Part shown: one piece after another, positions 8,738 through 17,105 of the stretch | Layout: each line of letters begins with the position of its first letter | How positions within the stretch are numbered: the stretch's first letter is position 1 | Assembly: GCA_900751785.1 (NCBI GenBank) | Contig: CAADSM010000060.1 | Coordinates: 1 to 21,363, forward strand | Length of the DNA: 21,363 nucleotides | Reading direction: 5' to 3' | Source of the DNA: Lachnospiraceae bacterium | GTDB taxonomy: Bacteria; Bacillota; Clostridia; Lachnospirales; Lachnospiraceae | Notes under the pieces: generated by a model | Seen by the model: only the letters and a program-made list of their open reading frames with translations | The model's database searches: none | What the model was told of the DNA's origin: nothing | Position numbers and translations under genes: made by a program

Positions 8738-9505
8738 TCAATTCCATTTATTTGATTTTCTTCTCTTGATCGAACGCACGATGAAGCTGTCTGCGGAAGT
8801 TCCCTCCGCCGCAGCGACCGCCGCCGCGATCACAGCAGCAAGCTCTGTATCATCCGTCACATCCTCTTCCTCCGCTGCCGCATAAGCCGCCTCTGTCTGA
8901 ACCTCTGCCTGTGTCTCTTCCGCCCTGTTCTTTCTGAACTTCTTCTCAAGGACCGGGATGAACTTCAGCAGCCAGATCACAAAGCTGAGGAAGATCAATA
9001 CAACAAAGACAGTTCCCATTCCAAGGACCGTGTTCAGCCCCGCCTTCTGCAGGATCTCTATGGTCGAGTACTCTGCATTCACGGTGAGGCTTTCTATATT
9101 CAAGTCCTCGTCAAAGACAAATTCAAGAGTACCGTCTCTCTCTTCAAAATTAGCTTCCAAAATAAGGGTCACACCGTCACTCGTCGTCTCCGTCTCATAG
9201 GAGCCGATCCCCACAAGTGTGCCGCACTCTTCCTCGCCCGCCTTCCAGGCGTCGATCATGGACAGGAAATCCTCGCCGCTGACCGGGAGCCCCACCTGCA
9301 GGAGCGTCAGATCCAGCTCCAGCTCGGACAGGTTTTCAAAATTGTCAAAATCCTCTTCTGTCATGCTGCTGAAATTCTGCACGAGAAACGACGCATACTG
9401 TTCAAGCTCCGCCGCATCATACTCTGTCGTATTGGACTTGCTGCACCCTGTAAAACTCAGCACAAGGATGAGAACGAGCCCTAATAAACTGATCTTTTTC
9501 TTCAC
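8738..9505 (-). CDS. OadG-like gamma subunit with N-terminal lipoprotein domain
   Basis: A 255-residue membrane protein that probably anchors and assembles the decarboxylase complex. It starts with GTG at 9505 after GAGGTGAGG. The first 21 residues are a lipoprotein signal with lipobox SFTGC (Cys21). About 130 acidic, extracytoplasmic residues follow. A membrane span is at about 158-180 with the OadG-like GMGTVFVVLIFLSFVIWLL, then a charged cytoplasmic tail with an Ala/Glu-rich stretch and the ending FIVRSIKRRKSNKWN. Ordinary OadG is about 80-120 residues and lacks the extra N-terminal part. The extracytoplasmic domain somewhat resembles DUF3887-type lipoprotein domains, which I cannot verify. 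It lies 14 nt after the mmdA-like gene. Confidence 0.85.
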   Translation of the reverse strand: MKKKISLLGLVLILVLSFTGCSKSNTTEYDAAELEQYASFLVQNFSSMTEEDFDNFENLSELELDLTLLQVGLPVSGEDFLSMIDAWKAGEEECGTLVGIGSYETETTSDGVTLILEANFEERDGTLEFVFDEDLNIESLTVNAEYSTIEILQKAGLNTVLGMGTVFVVLIFLSFVIWLLKFIPVLEKKFRKNRAEETQAEVQTEAAYAAAEEEDVTDDTELAAVIAAAVAAAEGTSADSFIVRSIKRRKSNKWN

Positions 9506-9519
9506 TTCGCCTCACCTCA

Positions 9520-10953
9520 CTAAACCGTACCGTGCTTCTTGGCCGGATGGTCCTCTCTCTTTGTGAACAGCATCTCAAATGCCCCGATCACATATTTTCT
9601 CGTATCTGCAGGCTGGATGACCGCATCCACATATCCTCTTCCCGCCGCCGAATCCGGACTCGACTGGAGCCTTCTGTACTCGTCCGCCTTCTCCTTAAGA
9701 ACCGCAGCGTCCGCATCCGGATACATGATCCCTGCCGCGAGAGACGCATCCATCATGCCGATCTCTGTATCCGGCCATGCGTAGACCATGTCTGCGCCGA
9801 TGGCTCTGCTGTTCATAGCGACATAAGCGCTGCCGTATGCTTTGCCTGTGATCACATTTACCTTCGGCACTGTAGCGTCAGCAAACGCATAGGTAAGCCT
9901 CGCAGCAGCCCCTGCCATATCCTTCTCCGCCTCGACAGAAGCCGCAAAACCAGTCACATTTGTCAGTGTCAGCACCGGAATCGAAAACGCATCACAGAAT
10001 TTCACGAAATCAGCCGCCTTCCTGCAGCCGTCCACTGTCAGCACCGGATCGAAGGACTCTTCTTTTCCTTCCGCGTCATATGTCTTCGAGCGATTGGCGA
10101 CAGCGCCCACTGTCATGCCGTTCAGGCGGATGAATCCTGTCACCATCTCCCTCGCATGATCCTTCTTCGTCTCGAAAAACGCGCGGCTGTCGGAAATCTG
10201 CGCGAGGACCTCCGCAGCGTCATCCGCTGCACCGGCGATCTCCGGGCACAGCCGGTTCAGATCATCCGTACATTCATCGTAGAAATGGTCATCCTCATAA
10301 TTTGCCGGGATCATGCATACAAGGGAGCGTATCTGCCCGAGTATCTCCTCCTCTGTTCCAATACCGTCCACAAGCCCCGTTCTGCTCTGATATACTGCAT
10401 CCGACGTATCGCACTTCGAGATCATATTGCCCTCCAGCGCGTTCGGGGAATTTACAAACAGCCTGCCCTCCGTCTTCTCCATAAAAGTAAAGTCAGCCAG
10501 CCCCGGAACGACCGCAAGTCCGCCTCCGCATTTCCCAAAGATCGCCGTGATCTGCGGAACGACTCCCGACGCCATTGTCTGTTTGTAATACAGCCTGCCA
10601 AATGCCTCCAGCGCATCCGTCGCCTCCTGGAGCCTCAGCCCTGCGCAGTCGATCAGCCCGATGACCGGCGCGCCCATCTTCATCGCCATATCATAGATAT
10701 GCGCGATCTTCTTCGCATGCATCTCGCCCATCGAACCATTGAGCACAGCAGGATCCTGGCTGTATACGTATACCAGATTCCCATCGATCACCCCGTATCC
10801 GGTGATGACACCGTCCGACGGAGCCTTCCTCTCCTGCAGGTTGAAATCCGTATTTCTTGCGGTTACAGCGCCGCCGATTTCAACAAAGCTTCCCTCATCA
10901 AGCAGAAGGCTTATCCGTCTGCCTGCCGAGTTTCCTGTTGCGTTGTAGCTCAT
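9520..10953 (-). CDS. MmdA/12S-type acyl-CoA carboxyltransferase
   Basis: Crotonase-fold carboxyltransferase that moves CO2 between an acyl-CoA (methylmalonyl-CoA or malonyl-CoA) and biotin. The ATG at 10953 is preceded by GGAGGG at 7 nt and gives 477 residues; upstream in-frame starts fall in the leader and lack a ribosome site. It has ISLLLDEGSFVEIG near the N-terminus, the first oxyanion-hole region FGKCGGGLAVVPGLADFTFM, and the second-half region ITGKAYGSAYVAMNS. It is shorter at the N-terminus than classical MmdA (about 510). First gene of the operon, with its own promoter. Substrate is inferred only from family. Confidence 0.9.
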   Translation of the reverse strand: MSYNATGNSAGRRISLLLDEGSFVEIGGAVTARNTDFNLQERKAPSDGVITGYGVIDGNLVYVYSQDPAVLNGSMGEMHAKKIAHIYDMAMKMGAPVIGLIDCAGLRLQEATDALEAFGRLYYKQTMASGVVPQITAIFGKCGGGLAVVPGLADFTFMEKTEGRLFVNSPNALEGNMISKCDTSDAVYQSRTGLVDGIGTEEEILGQIRSLVCMIPANYEDDHFYDECTDDLNRLCPEIAGAADDAAEVLAQISDSRAFFETKKDHAREMVTGFIRLNGMTVGAVANRSKTYDAEGKEESFDPVLTVDGCRKAADFVKFCDAFSIPVLTLTNVTGFAASVEAEKDMAGAAARLTYAFADATVPKVNVITGKAYGSAYVAMNSRAIGADMVYAWPDTEIGMMDASLAAGIMYPDADAAVLKEKADEYRRLQSSPDSAAGRGYVDAVIQPADTRKYVIGAFEMLFTKREDHPAKKHGTV

Positions 10954-10985
10954 AATCCAGCCCTCCATTTCATATATTTGTTTGT

Positions 10986-11009
10986 GCAGAAGTGTCAAAA
11001 TACCTCTGC
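10986..11009 (-). promoter_or_regulatory. Stem-loop in the 5' leader of the decarboxylase operon
   Basis: On the minus strand GCAGAGGT pairs with ACTTCTGC (one G-T pair) over an 8-nt loop, between the predicted promoter and the first ribosome site. It could influence leader stability or translation. There is no T-run, so it is not a terminator, and no known riboswitch class is recognised. Confidence 0.4.
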
Positions 11010-11040
11010 TATAAACCGGAATTTTCACCTATTTTAGTAT

Positions 11041-11069
11041 ATAATATAGGAATTGTTTTTGCAATTCAA
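11041..11069 (-). promoter_or_regulatory. Promoter of the MmdA/OadA decarboxylase operon
   Basis: Minus-strand TTGAAT and TATTAT are separated by exactly 17 nt in an AT-rich block. They match the sigma-A consensus at four and five of six positions. Transcription would begin about 80 nt upstream of the first ATG. The hairpin region after leuA lies immediately upstream. Confidence 0.6.
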
Positions 11070-11104
11070 ACAATCCATGGACAAAAAATTTTCACAATTA
11101 AACC

Positions 11105-11145
11105 TGCGCTCTTGTCAAAAAGACGAAAGCCCGGCGGCACAGCCG
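11105..11145 (-). terminator. Second, weaker terminator-like hairpin after leuA
   Basis: Minus-strand GCGGC-TGT-GCCGC hairpin is followed by CGGGCTTTCGTCTTTTTG. The stem is only 5 bp and the T-run is displaced about 12 nt, so this is at best a back-up terminator behind the long hairpin. Confidence 0.4.
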
Positions 11146-11146
11146 C

Positions 11147-11219
11147 GAAAAAAAGAGGGAAAGCCTCTGCACTGTAAAATGCGCCCATCCGCATTTCCAG
11201 GCAGAACAGAAGCTTTCCC
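11147..11219 (-). terminator. Long compound hairpin terminator after leuA
   Basis: Minus-strand GGGAAAGC (11212-11219) pairs with GCTTTCCC (11157-11164). The pairing extends inward about nine more base pairs with one mismatch, and an inner 7-bp hairpin AAATGCG/CGCATTT (11177-11196) caps it. It is followed directly by TCTTTTTTT. This is a strong intrinsic terminator with an unusually long, two-storey stem. A second copy of the 5' arm lies just upstream at 11224-11231 and could pair instead. Confidence 0.8.
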
Positions 11220-11245
11220 GTCTGCTTTCCCTTATCTGTGCTCAT

Positions 11246-11273
11246 CTGCTGCGCGGAAGCATCCCCGCAGCAG
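11246..11273 (-). other. Perfect 8-bp hairpin in the leuA 3' untranslated region
   Basis: CTGCTGCG pairs with CGCAGCAG across a 12-nt loop, starting 13 nt after the leuA stop. No T-run follows on the minus strand, so it is not itself a terminator. It forms the first element of the hairpin series after leuA. Confidence 0.5.
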
Positions 11274-11285
11274 GATGTACCGCGC

Positions 11286-13274
11286 TTATTTCCTGTTGCG
11301 GTACTGCACCGGTGTGATATTATACATCTTCTTGAACACCCGGTTAAAGTGCTCCACATTCTGATATCCCACGGACTCCGCAATGCTCTCCACTGTTGCG
11401 CTGCTGCTCTTCAGCATGGAGCGCGCCTTCTTCATCCTGACCTTTTTCAGGATATCCCCGAAGGTCATACCTGACTTTTCCTTGATGTATTTGGAGAGAT
11501 ATGGCTTGGAGAGGTAAAACTTCTCCGCCAGGTCATCCAGCGTCACGTCCTTGTAGTTCGCGTAGATATAGTTCGTGATCTCAAGAAGCCTCTCGTCCTT
11601 GCTGACATTCGACTCTGCGATCTCCTTCACCTTGTTCACGGCGACGACCAGCGCCTCTATCGACGCCTTGATGATATCGGCATCGATGCCGACGCCCCAG
11701 TAGCGCTTCTTGTTGCAGACTACGCCCACATAGGCGACAGCTCTGGAGGAGGATCCCTTGGTCAGAGAGTGTTCCTCATAGAACGCCAGCTCATAGCTCA
11801 CATCAAAATAGTGCTTGATGGCGTTGCTCACCGCGTCGAGACGTCCGTTTCCGACGCCTGTGATCTTCAGCGCATTTCCATTGTGGTGGATCGTCGCCTC
11901 AGCAACGATGCCGTCCTCCTGCTTAAAGTGGCACTCGTCGACGGTGAACACCGGTCTGGTGTTGATATAGTGATCCTCGAAGATCCGGTATACCAGATCA
12001 GGAGTAAGCTCTTTATGCGCTTTGTCGGAGACATCCTTTACAAGGTATCCCACTTCCTCCTTCATCTTCTCCGGCAGGCTGATGCCGAAGCTCTGCTTGA
12101 GGATATAGTTCACGCCGCCCTTTCCGGACTGGCTGTTGATACGGATAACGTCGGAGTCGTATCTCCTTCCCACGTCCTGCGGATCGATCGGAAGATAAGG
12201 AACGCTCCACTTCTCGCAGTTCTTCTCCTCTCTCCACGCCATTCCCTTGGCGATCGCGTCCTGATGAGATCCGGAGAATGCAGTGAACACAAGCTCTCCC
12301 GCATAAGGCTGGCGCGGGGATACCTTCATCCTCGTCACGCGCTCATAAACCTCTACAATATCGCTCATGTTGGAGAAATCCAGCTTCGGGTCCACACCCT
12401 GCGAGAACATATTCATCGCCAGTGTGATGATATCCACATTTCCTGTACGCTCGCCGTTTCCAAAGAGCGTGCCTTCGATCCTGTCCGCTCCGGCAAGGAT
12501 CCCCAGCTCTGCATCACAGATGCCTGAGCCGCGGTCATTGTGAGGATGCAGGGAAAGGATCACACTGTCTCTGTGTACAAGGTGTTTGTTGAAATACTCC
12601 ACCTGGCTTGCAAACACATGAGGCATTGCATTTTCTACCGTAGTCGGCAGATTGATGACCGCCTTGTTGTCCGGCGTCGGCTGCCAGATATCGAGCACCG
12701 CGTTGCATACCTCCAGCGCGTAATCCACCTCTGTTCCCTGGAAGCTCTCCGGGCTGTACTCAAAGGTAAAGTTTCCTGTCGTCTCCTCCGCCAGCTTTTT
12801 CAGAAGCTGGGCGCCGTCTGTCGCGATCTTCTTGACCTCTTCCTTGTTCTTTCGGAACACCTGCTCTCTCTGAGCGACAGATGTGGAATTATATACATGG
12901 ATGATCGCGTGGGGCGCGCCTTTCACCGCCTCAAACGTCCTCTTGATGATGTGCTCTCTCGCCTGCGTGAGGACCTGGATCGTGACGTCATCCGGGATCA
13001 TATTCTGCTCGATCAGCGTTCTCAGAAACTGGTACTCTGTCTCGGATGCCGCCGGGAATCCAACCTCGATCACCTTGAACCCTACGTCGACGAGCATCTG
13101 GAAAAACTCCAGCTTCTCATCCAGGCTCATCGGCTCGATCAGCGCCTGATTGCCATCGCGCAGATCAACACTGCACCAGATCGGCGGTTTATCGATAGCA
13201 TCCTTCTTCACCCAGTCGTAGCACGGCTCTGGCGGCATAAAATAAGTCTTTTCGTATTTTTCCCAATTTCGCAT
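11286..13274 (-). CDS. leuA: 2-isopropylmalate synthase fused to a C-terminal AraC-type DNA-binding domain
   Basis: Condenses acetyl-CoA with 2-oxoisovalerate, the first committed step to leucine. The 662-residue frame is uninterrupted. Residues 30-310 are the HMGL-like TIM barrel: [10 protein letters not shown] (37-46), [10 protein letters not shown] with the metal-binding histidines 243 and 245, and [12 protein letters not shown] (270-281). Residues about 440-555 look like the LeuA allosteric (leucine-binding) domain, with [15 protein letters not shown] and [11 protein letters not shown]. Ordinary LeuA would end here. Instead residues 557-662 form a full AraC/XylS domain: first helix-turn-helix near 577-598 ([20 protein letters not shown]), second near 627-649 ([20 protein letters not shown]), then the conserved TPVQYR end. 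The fusion is not a frameshift product. AGGAG precedes the ATG. It is monocistronic, and no T-box leader is seen. Confidence 0.95.
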   Translation of the reverse strand: MRNWEKYEKTYFMPPEPCYDWVKKDAIDKPPIWCSVDLRDGNQALIEPMSLDEKLEFFQMLVDVGFKVIEVGFPAASETEYQFLRTLIEQNMIPDDVTIQVLTQAREHIIKRTFEAVKGAPHAIIHVYNSTSVAQREQVFRKNKEEVKKIATDGAQLLKKLAEETTGNFTFEYSPESFQGTEVDYALEVCNAVLDIWQPTPDNKAVINLPTTVENAMPHVFASQVEYFNKHLVHRDSVILSLHPHNDRGSGICDAELGILAGADRIEGTLFGNGERTGNVDIITLAMNMFSQGVDPKLDFSNMSDIVEVYERVTRMKVSPRQPYAGELVFTAFSGSHQDAIAKGMAWREEKNCEKWSVPYLPIDPQDVGRRYDSDVIRINSQSGKGGVNYILKQSFGISLPEKMKEEVGYLVKDVSDKAHKELTPDLVYRIFEDHYINTRPVFTVDECHFKQEDGIVAEATIHHNGNALKITGVGNGRLDAVSNAIKHYFDVSYELAFYEEHSLTKGSSSRAVAYVGVVCNKKRYWGVGIDADIIKASIEALVVAVNKVKEIAESNVSKDERLLEITNYIYANYKDVTLDDLAEKFYLSKPYLSKYIKEKSGMTFGDILKKVRMKKARSMLKSSSATVESIAESVGYQNVEHFNRVFKKMYNITPVQYRNRK

Positions 13275-13334
13275 AGCTGTACGTCTCCTTATATTTAATC
13301 AATTTCGTTGTTTTATTTTATCCTCACTTATACT

Positions 13335-13365
13335 ATCATAGGTTCCGCACAGTTACCAGTGACAA
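13335..13365 (-). promoter_or_regulatory. Possible leuA promoter
   Basis: Minus-strand TTGTCA and TATGAT are separated by 19 nt, slightly longer than ideal, about 60 nt before the leuA ATG in an AT-rich stretch. The -35 overlaps an inverted repeat at 13359-13375. It is the best match in the leuA upstream region but not strong. Confidence 0.4.
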
Positions 13366-13375
13366 AATTAATCAC
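13359..13375. promoter_or_regulatory. Operator-like inverted repeat GTGA-N9-TCAC upstream of leuA
   Basis: Short exact arms separated by 9 nt overlap the putative leuA -35 element. This is where a repressor could act, and the AraC domain of LeuA itself is a natural candidate. The arms are only 4 bp, so chance is possible. Confidence 0.3.
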
Positions 13376-13468
13376 CTCGGTTGATCTATTTTAACATTTT
13401 CAAGATACAGATCCTCCTGTTTTCACTCTGTCTCGTTTCTTACTTTCTCACTCAGCCGCACACACCCG

Positions 13469-14698
13469 TCATCCTGCCGCCAGGAAAAAACAGTCTCTGA
13501 TATAGGAAAGACACACGGAAAAATCCCTTTTTCGTACAGACGCATCTGCAGTCAGCGGATATTCCCGGAGCGTCCCGCCATTGAGACTGTAGATGACTGT
13601 TCCCAGCGTCTGTCCCTTCTCTACCGGAGCTTCCACCGACTCGGGCACATCATACTCCACATCGATCTCTTCCCCGCTCTTAAGCAGCACCCGGAACGGT
13701 TCCGTCTCGGCGGACGCCCCGATCTGTACCCCGTCTGCTCCCGGGAAGCCTCCCGCCGTACCGTTTTCCACCACTACAGAAACTGTTTCCTCTTCTGTCC
13801 CGAACTCCCTGTACTGATAATTTTCCAGTGCATAATCCATCAGTTTCCGTGTATCCGACCATTTATACCCTTTATTATTGGGCCACCCGCACGCGAGGAG
13901 CGCTACGATGAATGTCCTGTCGTCCCTTCGGAGCGCGCCCACATAGCAGTAGCCTGCATCCGCGGTAAATCCGGTCTTCCCCGACAGAGCGCCCTCCATC
14001 ATATGAAGAAAGGAATTGTGATTACTGCAGCTGTAGGATCCGCTGCCGTCACAGTCTGAAAACTGATAGCTCTCCGTTCTCGTGATCTCCAGAAATGCAT
14101 CCTTTTTCTCAGAATCCATGATGCAGTACTTCATGATCCGCGCCAGATCCGCCGCGGTAGTATGGTGCTTTCCCGTCTCATCCTCCGCATCCAGCCCGTT
14201 CGGCGTGATAAAATATGTATCACTGCATCCAAGCTCCATGGCTTTGCGGTTCATCATGGCGGCAAAGCCCTCCACGGTCCCGCCGACACATTCTGCCACG
14301 GCGACCGCAGAGTCATTGTGGGACTCCAGCATCAGGGAATAGAGTAGGTCATTCAGCCGAAATCTCTGCCCTTCCCGCATACCCAGCCTCACCGCCGGCT
14401 GAGACGCCGCCTCCGCGCTCACTGTGATCTCTTCTGAGAGATCGCCGTTTTCCAGCGCCAGGATGCATGTCATGATCTTCGTCGTACTCGCCATGGCGCG
14501 TTCTTCCTGTCCGTTTTTTGCAAATAAAATACGCCCACTGTCCGCGTCCATCAGGACCGCCGACTGGGCGTACAGCTGGGAGGCAGTGATCTCGTCCCCT
14601 GTCTCCTGCGCCCTGGCTTCCCGTGCTGCCGGAAAGAGAGCTGTCAGGATCAGGACAGCAGAGCAAGCCAGGCCGATCAATGTTCTTCTTATTTTCAT
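13469..14698 (-). CDS. D-alanyl-D-alanine carboxypeptidase (DacF-like, S11), copy 1
   Basis: Trims the terminal D-Ala from peptidoglycan pentapeptides outside the cell membrane. The 409-residue protein starts with a signal peptide (about 1-30, cleavage after AREARA). Catalytic motifs are STTK (Ser71-Lys74), SHN (126-128) and KTG (241-243). A C-terminal beta domain (about 290-385) is followed by an ending rich in hydrophobic residues (DFSVCLSYIRDCFFL) that may be an amphipathic membrane anchor. The ribosome site before ATG is weak (GGGAG). It lies 116 nt after scpB, so it may be the last gene of the deoC-scp operon, and relatives of this gene commonly sit near scpAB in Clostridia. Confidence 0.93.
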   Translation of the reverse strand: MKIRRTLIGLACSAVLILTALFPAAREARAQETGDEITASQLYAQSAVLMDADSGRILFAKNGQEERAMASTTKIMTCILALENGDLSEEITVSAEAASQPAVRLGMREGQRFRLNDLLYSLMLESHNDSAVAVAECVGGTVEGFAAMMNRKAMELGCSDTYFITPNGLDAEDETGKHHTTAADLARIMKYCIMDSEKKDAFLEITRTESYQFSDCDGSGSYSCSNHNSFLHMMEGALSGKTGFTADAGYCYVGALRRDDRTFIVALLACGWPNNKGYKWSDTRKLMDYALENYQYREFGTEEETVSVVVENGTAGGFPGADGVQIGASAETEPFRVLLKSGEEIDVEYDVPESVEAPVEKGQTLGTVIYSLNGGTLREYPLTADASVRKRDFSVCLSYIRDCFFLAAG

Positions 14699-14814
14699 AC
14701 CGGATCCACTCCCGCCGCATCCGTCTCACTTAGAATCTATGCCGGGATCTCCGGAAATAGTACGCAGGTACAGGCAGAGATGTCAGCCGAGTGCTTTTTC
14801 ATGCTGCGAAAGGC

Positions 14815-15384
14815 TCAGATGTCCAGTTTCAGCTGCGCTTCTTCCTCCGCCTCTTCCTTAAAATGCTCGACCTGCTCCGGATTCAGAGACGGAAGCTCGT
14901 CCAGAGACTGCACACTGAATCGCCGCAGGAACTCTTCCGTCGTCCCAAAAAGAAGGGGCCGTCCCGGCGCGTCCATGCGCCCGGTCTCTTCCACCAGCCC
15001 GTACTCCACCAGCTTGTTCACTGCATGGTCAGATTTCACGCCTCTGATCTTCTCGATCTCAAGCTTTGTGACCGGCTGCTTATAGGCAATGATGGAGAGC
15101 GTCTCCAGAAGGACATCCGTGAGCACATAGCGCTTCGGCTGCTTCGCCACGCGGATCAGGTACTCGTACATTTCCTTCTTCGTGCAAAGCTGAAACGAAT
15201 TGTCCAGCTCGATGATTCGGATCCCTCTGTTCTCCGCGTCGTACCGGTCCATCATGCTGTGGATCAGCTTTCTCGTCGTCTTCTCGTCATGGCCGATCGC
15301 CGCCGCGATCTTCTCAAGCTCCACCGAATCGCCCATCGTAAAAAGGATCGCCTCAATTGCCCCCTGAAGCTTCTCTATTTCCAT
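14815..15384 (-). CDS. scpB: Segregation and condensation protein B
   Basis: Partner of ScpA in the SMC-ScpAB condensin complex; two winged-helix domains, cytosolic at the nucleoid. The ATG at 15384 (MEIEKLQGAIEAILF) gives 189 residues, the normal length; a TTG 21 nt upstream is possible but less likely. Family segments are VELEKIAAAIG, TDVLLETLSIIAYKQPVTK and RGVKSDHAVNKLVEYGLV, with GRMDAPGRPLLFGTTEEFLRRF split across the second domain. The start lies inside scpA (32-nt overlap), so the two are translationally coupled. Confidence 0.95.
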   Translation of the reverse strand: MEIEKLQGAIEAILFTMGDSVELEKIAAAIGHDEKTTRKLIHSMMDRYDAENRGIRIIELDNSFQLCTKKEMYEYLIRVAKQPKRYVLTDVLLETLSIIAYKQPVTKLEIEKIRGVKSDHAVNKLVEYGLVEETGRMDAPGRPLLFGTTEEFLRRFSVQSLDELPSLNPEQVEHFKEEAEEEAQLKLDI

Positions 15385-16132
15385 CTGTCTTTCCAGTCCT
15401 TTCAATTATAATCTCACCGCAGTTCTCCGCCTGATCCACATGGATCTCGCCCAGCTTCATCATCTCCAGGATGGCAAGGAACGTCACCACGACATGCATC
15501 TTGCTCTTCTGCCTCTCCAGGAGCTGGCGGAAGCTGAACCGCTGATGCGTCTCCATATATTCACGGATATAGGAAAACTTGTCCGAAAGCGAGACCTCTT
15601 CCTTCTCGATCTTTCCAAACTTGCTCCTGACCGGATCGATCTTATCGCTCTGCCGCTTCATCACCTCGCGGAAGACTGCATTGAGCTTCGCAAGTGTAAG
15701 GTCCCCCAGCAGGGCGTCCAGATCGACCGGCTCCGCGTACCCCTTCACCTCATCCGGGATTGCCGGACTCCGGTACATCACCATGTCCGAATCGATCTGC
15801 CTGTCCTTCAGCTCATACGCCATATACTTGTACATCTTATACTGAAGGAGCTGCTCCACAAGCTCCCTTCTCGGATCCTCTTCCTCGCCGTCCTCCGTCA
15901 CTTCCTTCGGAAGGAGCATCCGGCACTTGATGTCAAGGAGCGTCGCCGCCATGACCAGGAACTCGCTCATAACATTCAGATCTTCTCTCTGCATATTCCT
16001 GATATATTCCATATACTGATTCGTGATCTCCACGATCGGTATGTCGTAGATATCGATCTTATTCTTATCGATCAGATGAAGGAGCAGATCCAGCGGTCCC
16101 TCAAACACTTCTAATTTAACCGGTATTCCCAT
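15353..16132 (-). CDS. scpA: Segregation and condensation protein A
   Basis: Kleisin subunit bridging the SMC heads, needed for chromosome condensation and segregation. The ATG at 16132 follows GGGGAG at a normal distance and starts with the family sequence MGIPVKLEVFEGPLDLLLHL; nine extra upstream residues are possible in frame but have no support. 259 residues. The helical N-terminal domain carries DIYDIPIVEITNQYMEYI and EFLVMAATLLDIKCRMLLP; the C-terminal winged helix carries VVTFLAILEMMKLGEIHVDQ. It precedes and overlaps scpB. Confidence 0.96.
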   Translation of the reverse strand: MGIPVKLEVFEGPLDLLLHLIDKNKIDIYDIPIVEITNQYMEYIRNMQREDLNVMSEFLVMAATLLDIKCRMLLPKEVTEDGEEEDPRRELVEQLLQYKMYKYMAYELKDRQIDSDMVMYRSPAIPDEVKGYAEPVDLDALLGDLTLAKLNAVFREVMKRQSDKIDPVRSKFGKIEKEEVSLSDKFSYIREYMETHQRFSFRQLLERQKSKMHVVVTFLAILEMMKLGEIHVDQAENCGEIIIERTGKTDGNREASGGN

Positions 16133-16199
16133 AAAGCTCTCCCCGAATACAAATTTCAAAGCACGTCAATATTACTATTATACGGGAATCCCCCGGATT

Positions 16200-17105
16200 T
16201 TACAACGGCTTTTTCAGCGTCACCAGGACCACCTCCGGCATGTTGAACAGTCGGATATCGATCGTATGGGTCCCGAGACCTTTACTCACGATCACCGCCT
16301 GCTCTCCCTCTACCGTCATTTCCCCGGAATATTTCGGGAATAGGAATGCCTGCGGTGTGATCACGCCGCCGATTCCCGGCAGACGCACGATGCCTCCGTG
16401 GAGATGCCCCGAGAGGATCACGTCGGCGCCCCACTCCTTATAGCCTTCCGTATAGGCAGGATTGTGCGCGAGCAGGATCTGCAGCTCATCCTCTCCGGAA
16501 GCGCCGCTGTTCTTCCCGCCGGGCCAGAAGCCGAGCCGTTCCGCCACATCGGTTCCTCTAACGCGCTGCTTTTTGAACTTTTCATAGGATGTCAGGGGAA
16601 GTTCCAGCCCGCTCACATTCAGCTTCAGGCCGTGTATCATGATCCTGCGGCTCTCATTTTCCAGAAAAATGATACCGCTCTGCTTCAATCTCTCCCTGTA
16701 ATCCCGATATGAGTAATCATACTTCTCCGGCATCTCCTTCATCCGCTGCTCGTGATTGCCGTTGGCATAGAATACCGGACAGATCTCCGGGAGCTGCCGC
16801 ACAAAATCATACGCCGGCTGACGGGTGACGCCTGCCTTTCCCACCAGCATATCCCCGCCGATGAGGATCAGATCCGGCGCCTCCCGGCGGATCGCGCGCA
16901 GAAGCACGTCATTGTCCTGTCCGTATACTTTGTTATGAAGATCACTGAGGAATATGATCCGTATCTCCTTCTCAAGATGTCTCAGCTTCTTCAGGCTCAG
17001 ACTGTAACGGGTCACCCGGAAATAATGGATCTCCCGATATATCTCGAGCACAACGGCAGCCAGCACGACGGCAGCGGCGACAGCCAGAATCCCTATCCCG
17101 CTCAT
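16200..17105 (-). CDS. Membrane-anchored metallophosphoesterase (YkuE/YaeI-like)
   Basis: Calcineurin-fold phosphoesterase of 301 residues with one N-terminal membrane helix (about 4-22). All metal-site motifs are present: SDLH (Asp55, His57), GGDML (Asp85), GNHE (117-119), LLAHNP and SGHLHGG. Relatives include proteins proposed to act on lipid or UDP-linked phosphates, but the substrate is not fixed by sequence. The ATG overlaps the deoC stop by 4 nt, so expression is coupled to deoC, and scpA follows 67 nt downstream. Confidence 0.9.
   Translation of the reverse strand: MSGIGILAVAAAVVLAAVVLEIYREIHYFRVTRYSLSLKKLRHLEKEIRIIFLSDLHNKVYGQDNDVLLRAIRREAPDLILIGGDMLVGKAGVTRQPAYDFVRQLPEICPVFYANGNHEQRMKEMPEKYDYSYRDYRERLKQSGIIFLENESRRIMIHGLKLNVSGLELPLTSYEKFKKQRVRGTDVAERLGFWPGGKNSGASGEDELQILLAHNPAYTEGYKEWGADVILSGHLHGGIVRLPGIGGVITPQAFLFPKYSGEMTVEGEQAVIVSKGLGTHTIDIRLFNMPEVVLVTLKKPL

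Noticed and set aside
9532..11037. Long open frame of about 500 codons on the plus strand opposite the mmdA-like gene
   Set aside because: It is the antisense shadow of a well-supported carboxyltransferase gene; its product is rich in Arg, His and Cys, has no recognisable motif, and lacks a ribosome site.
11066..11383. Small minus-strand open frame of 105 codons over the end of leuA and its 3' region
   Set aside because: It lies over the hairpin series and a real gene in another frame, and shows no ribosome site or known domain.
13380..13420. Possible leader peptide for leuA after an AGGAGG site on the minus strand
   Set aside because: The site is followed only by a few codons (TTG AAA ATG TTA AAA TAG) with too few leucine codons for attenuation and no terminator hairpin behind it.
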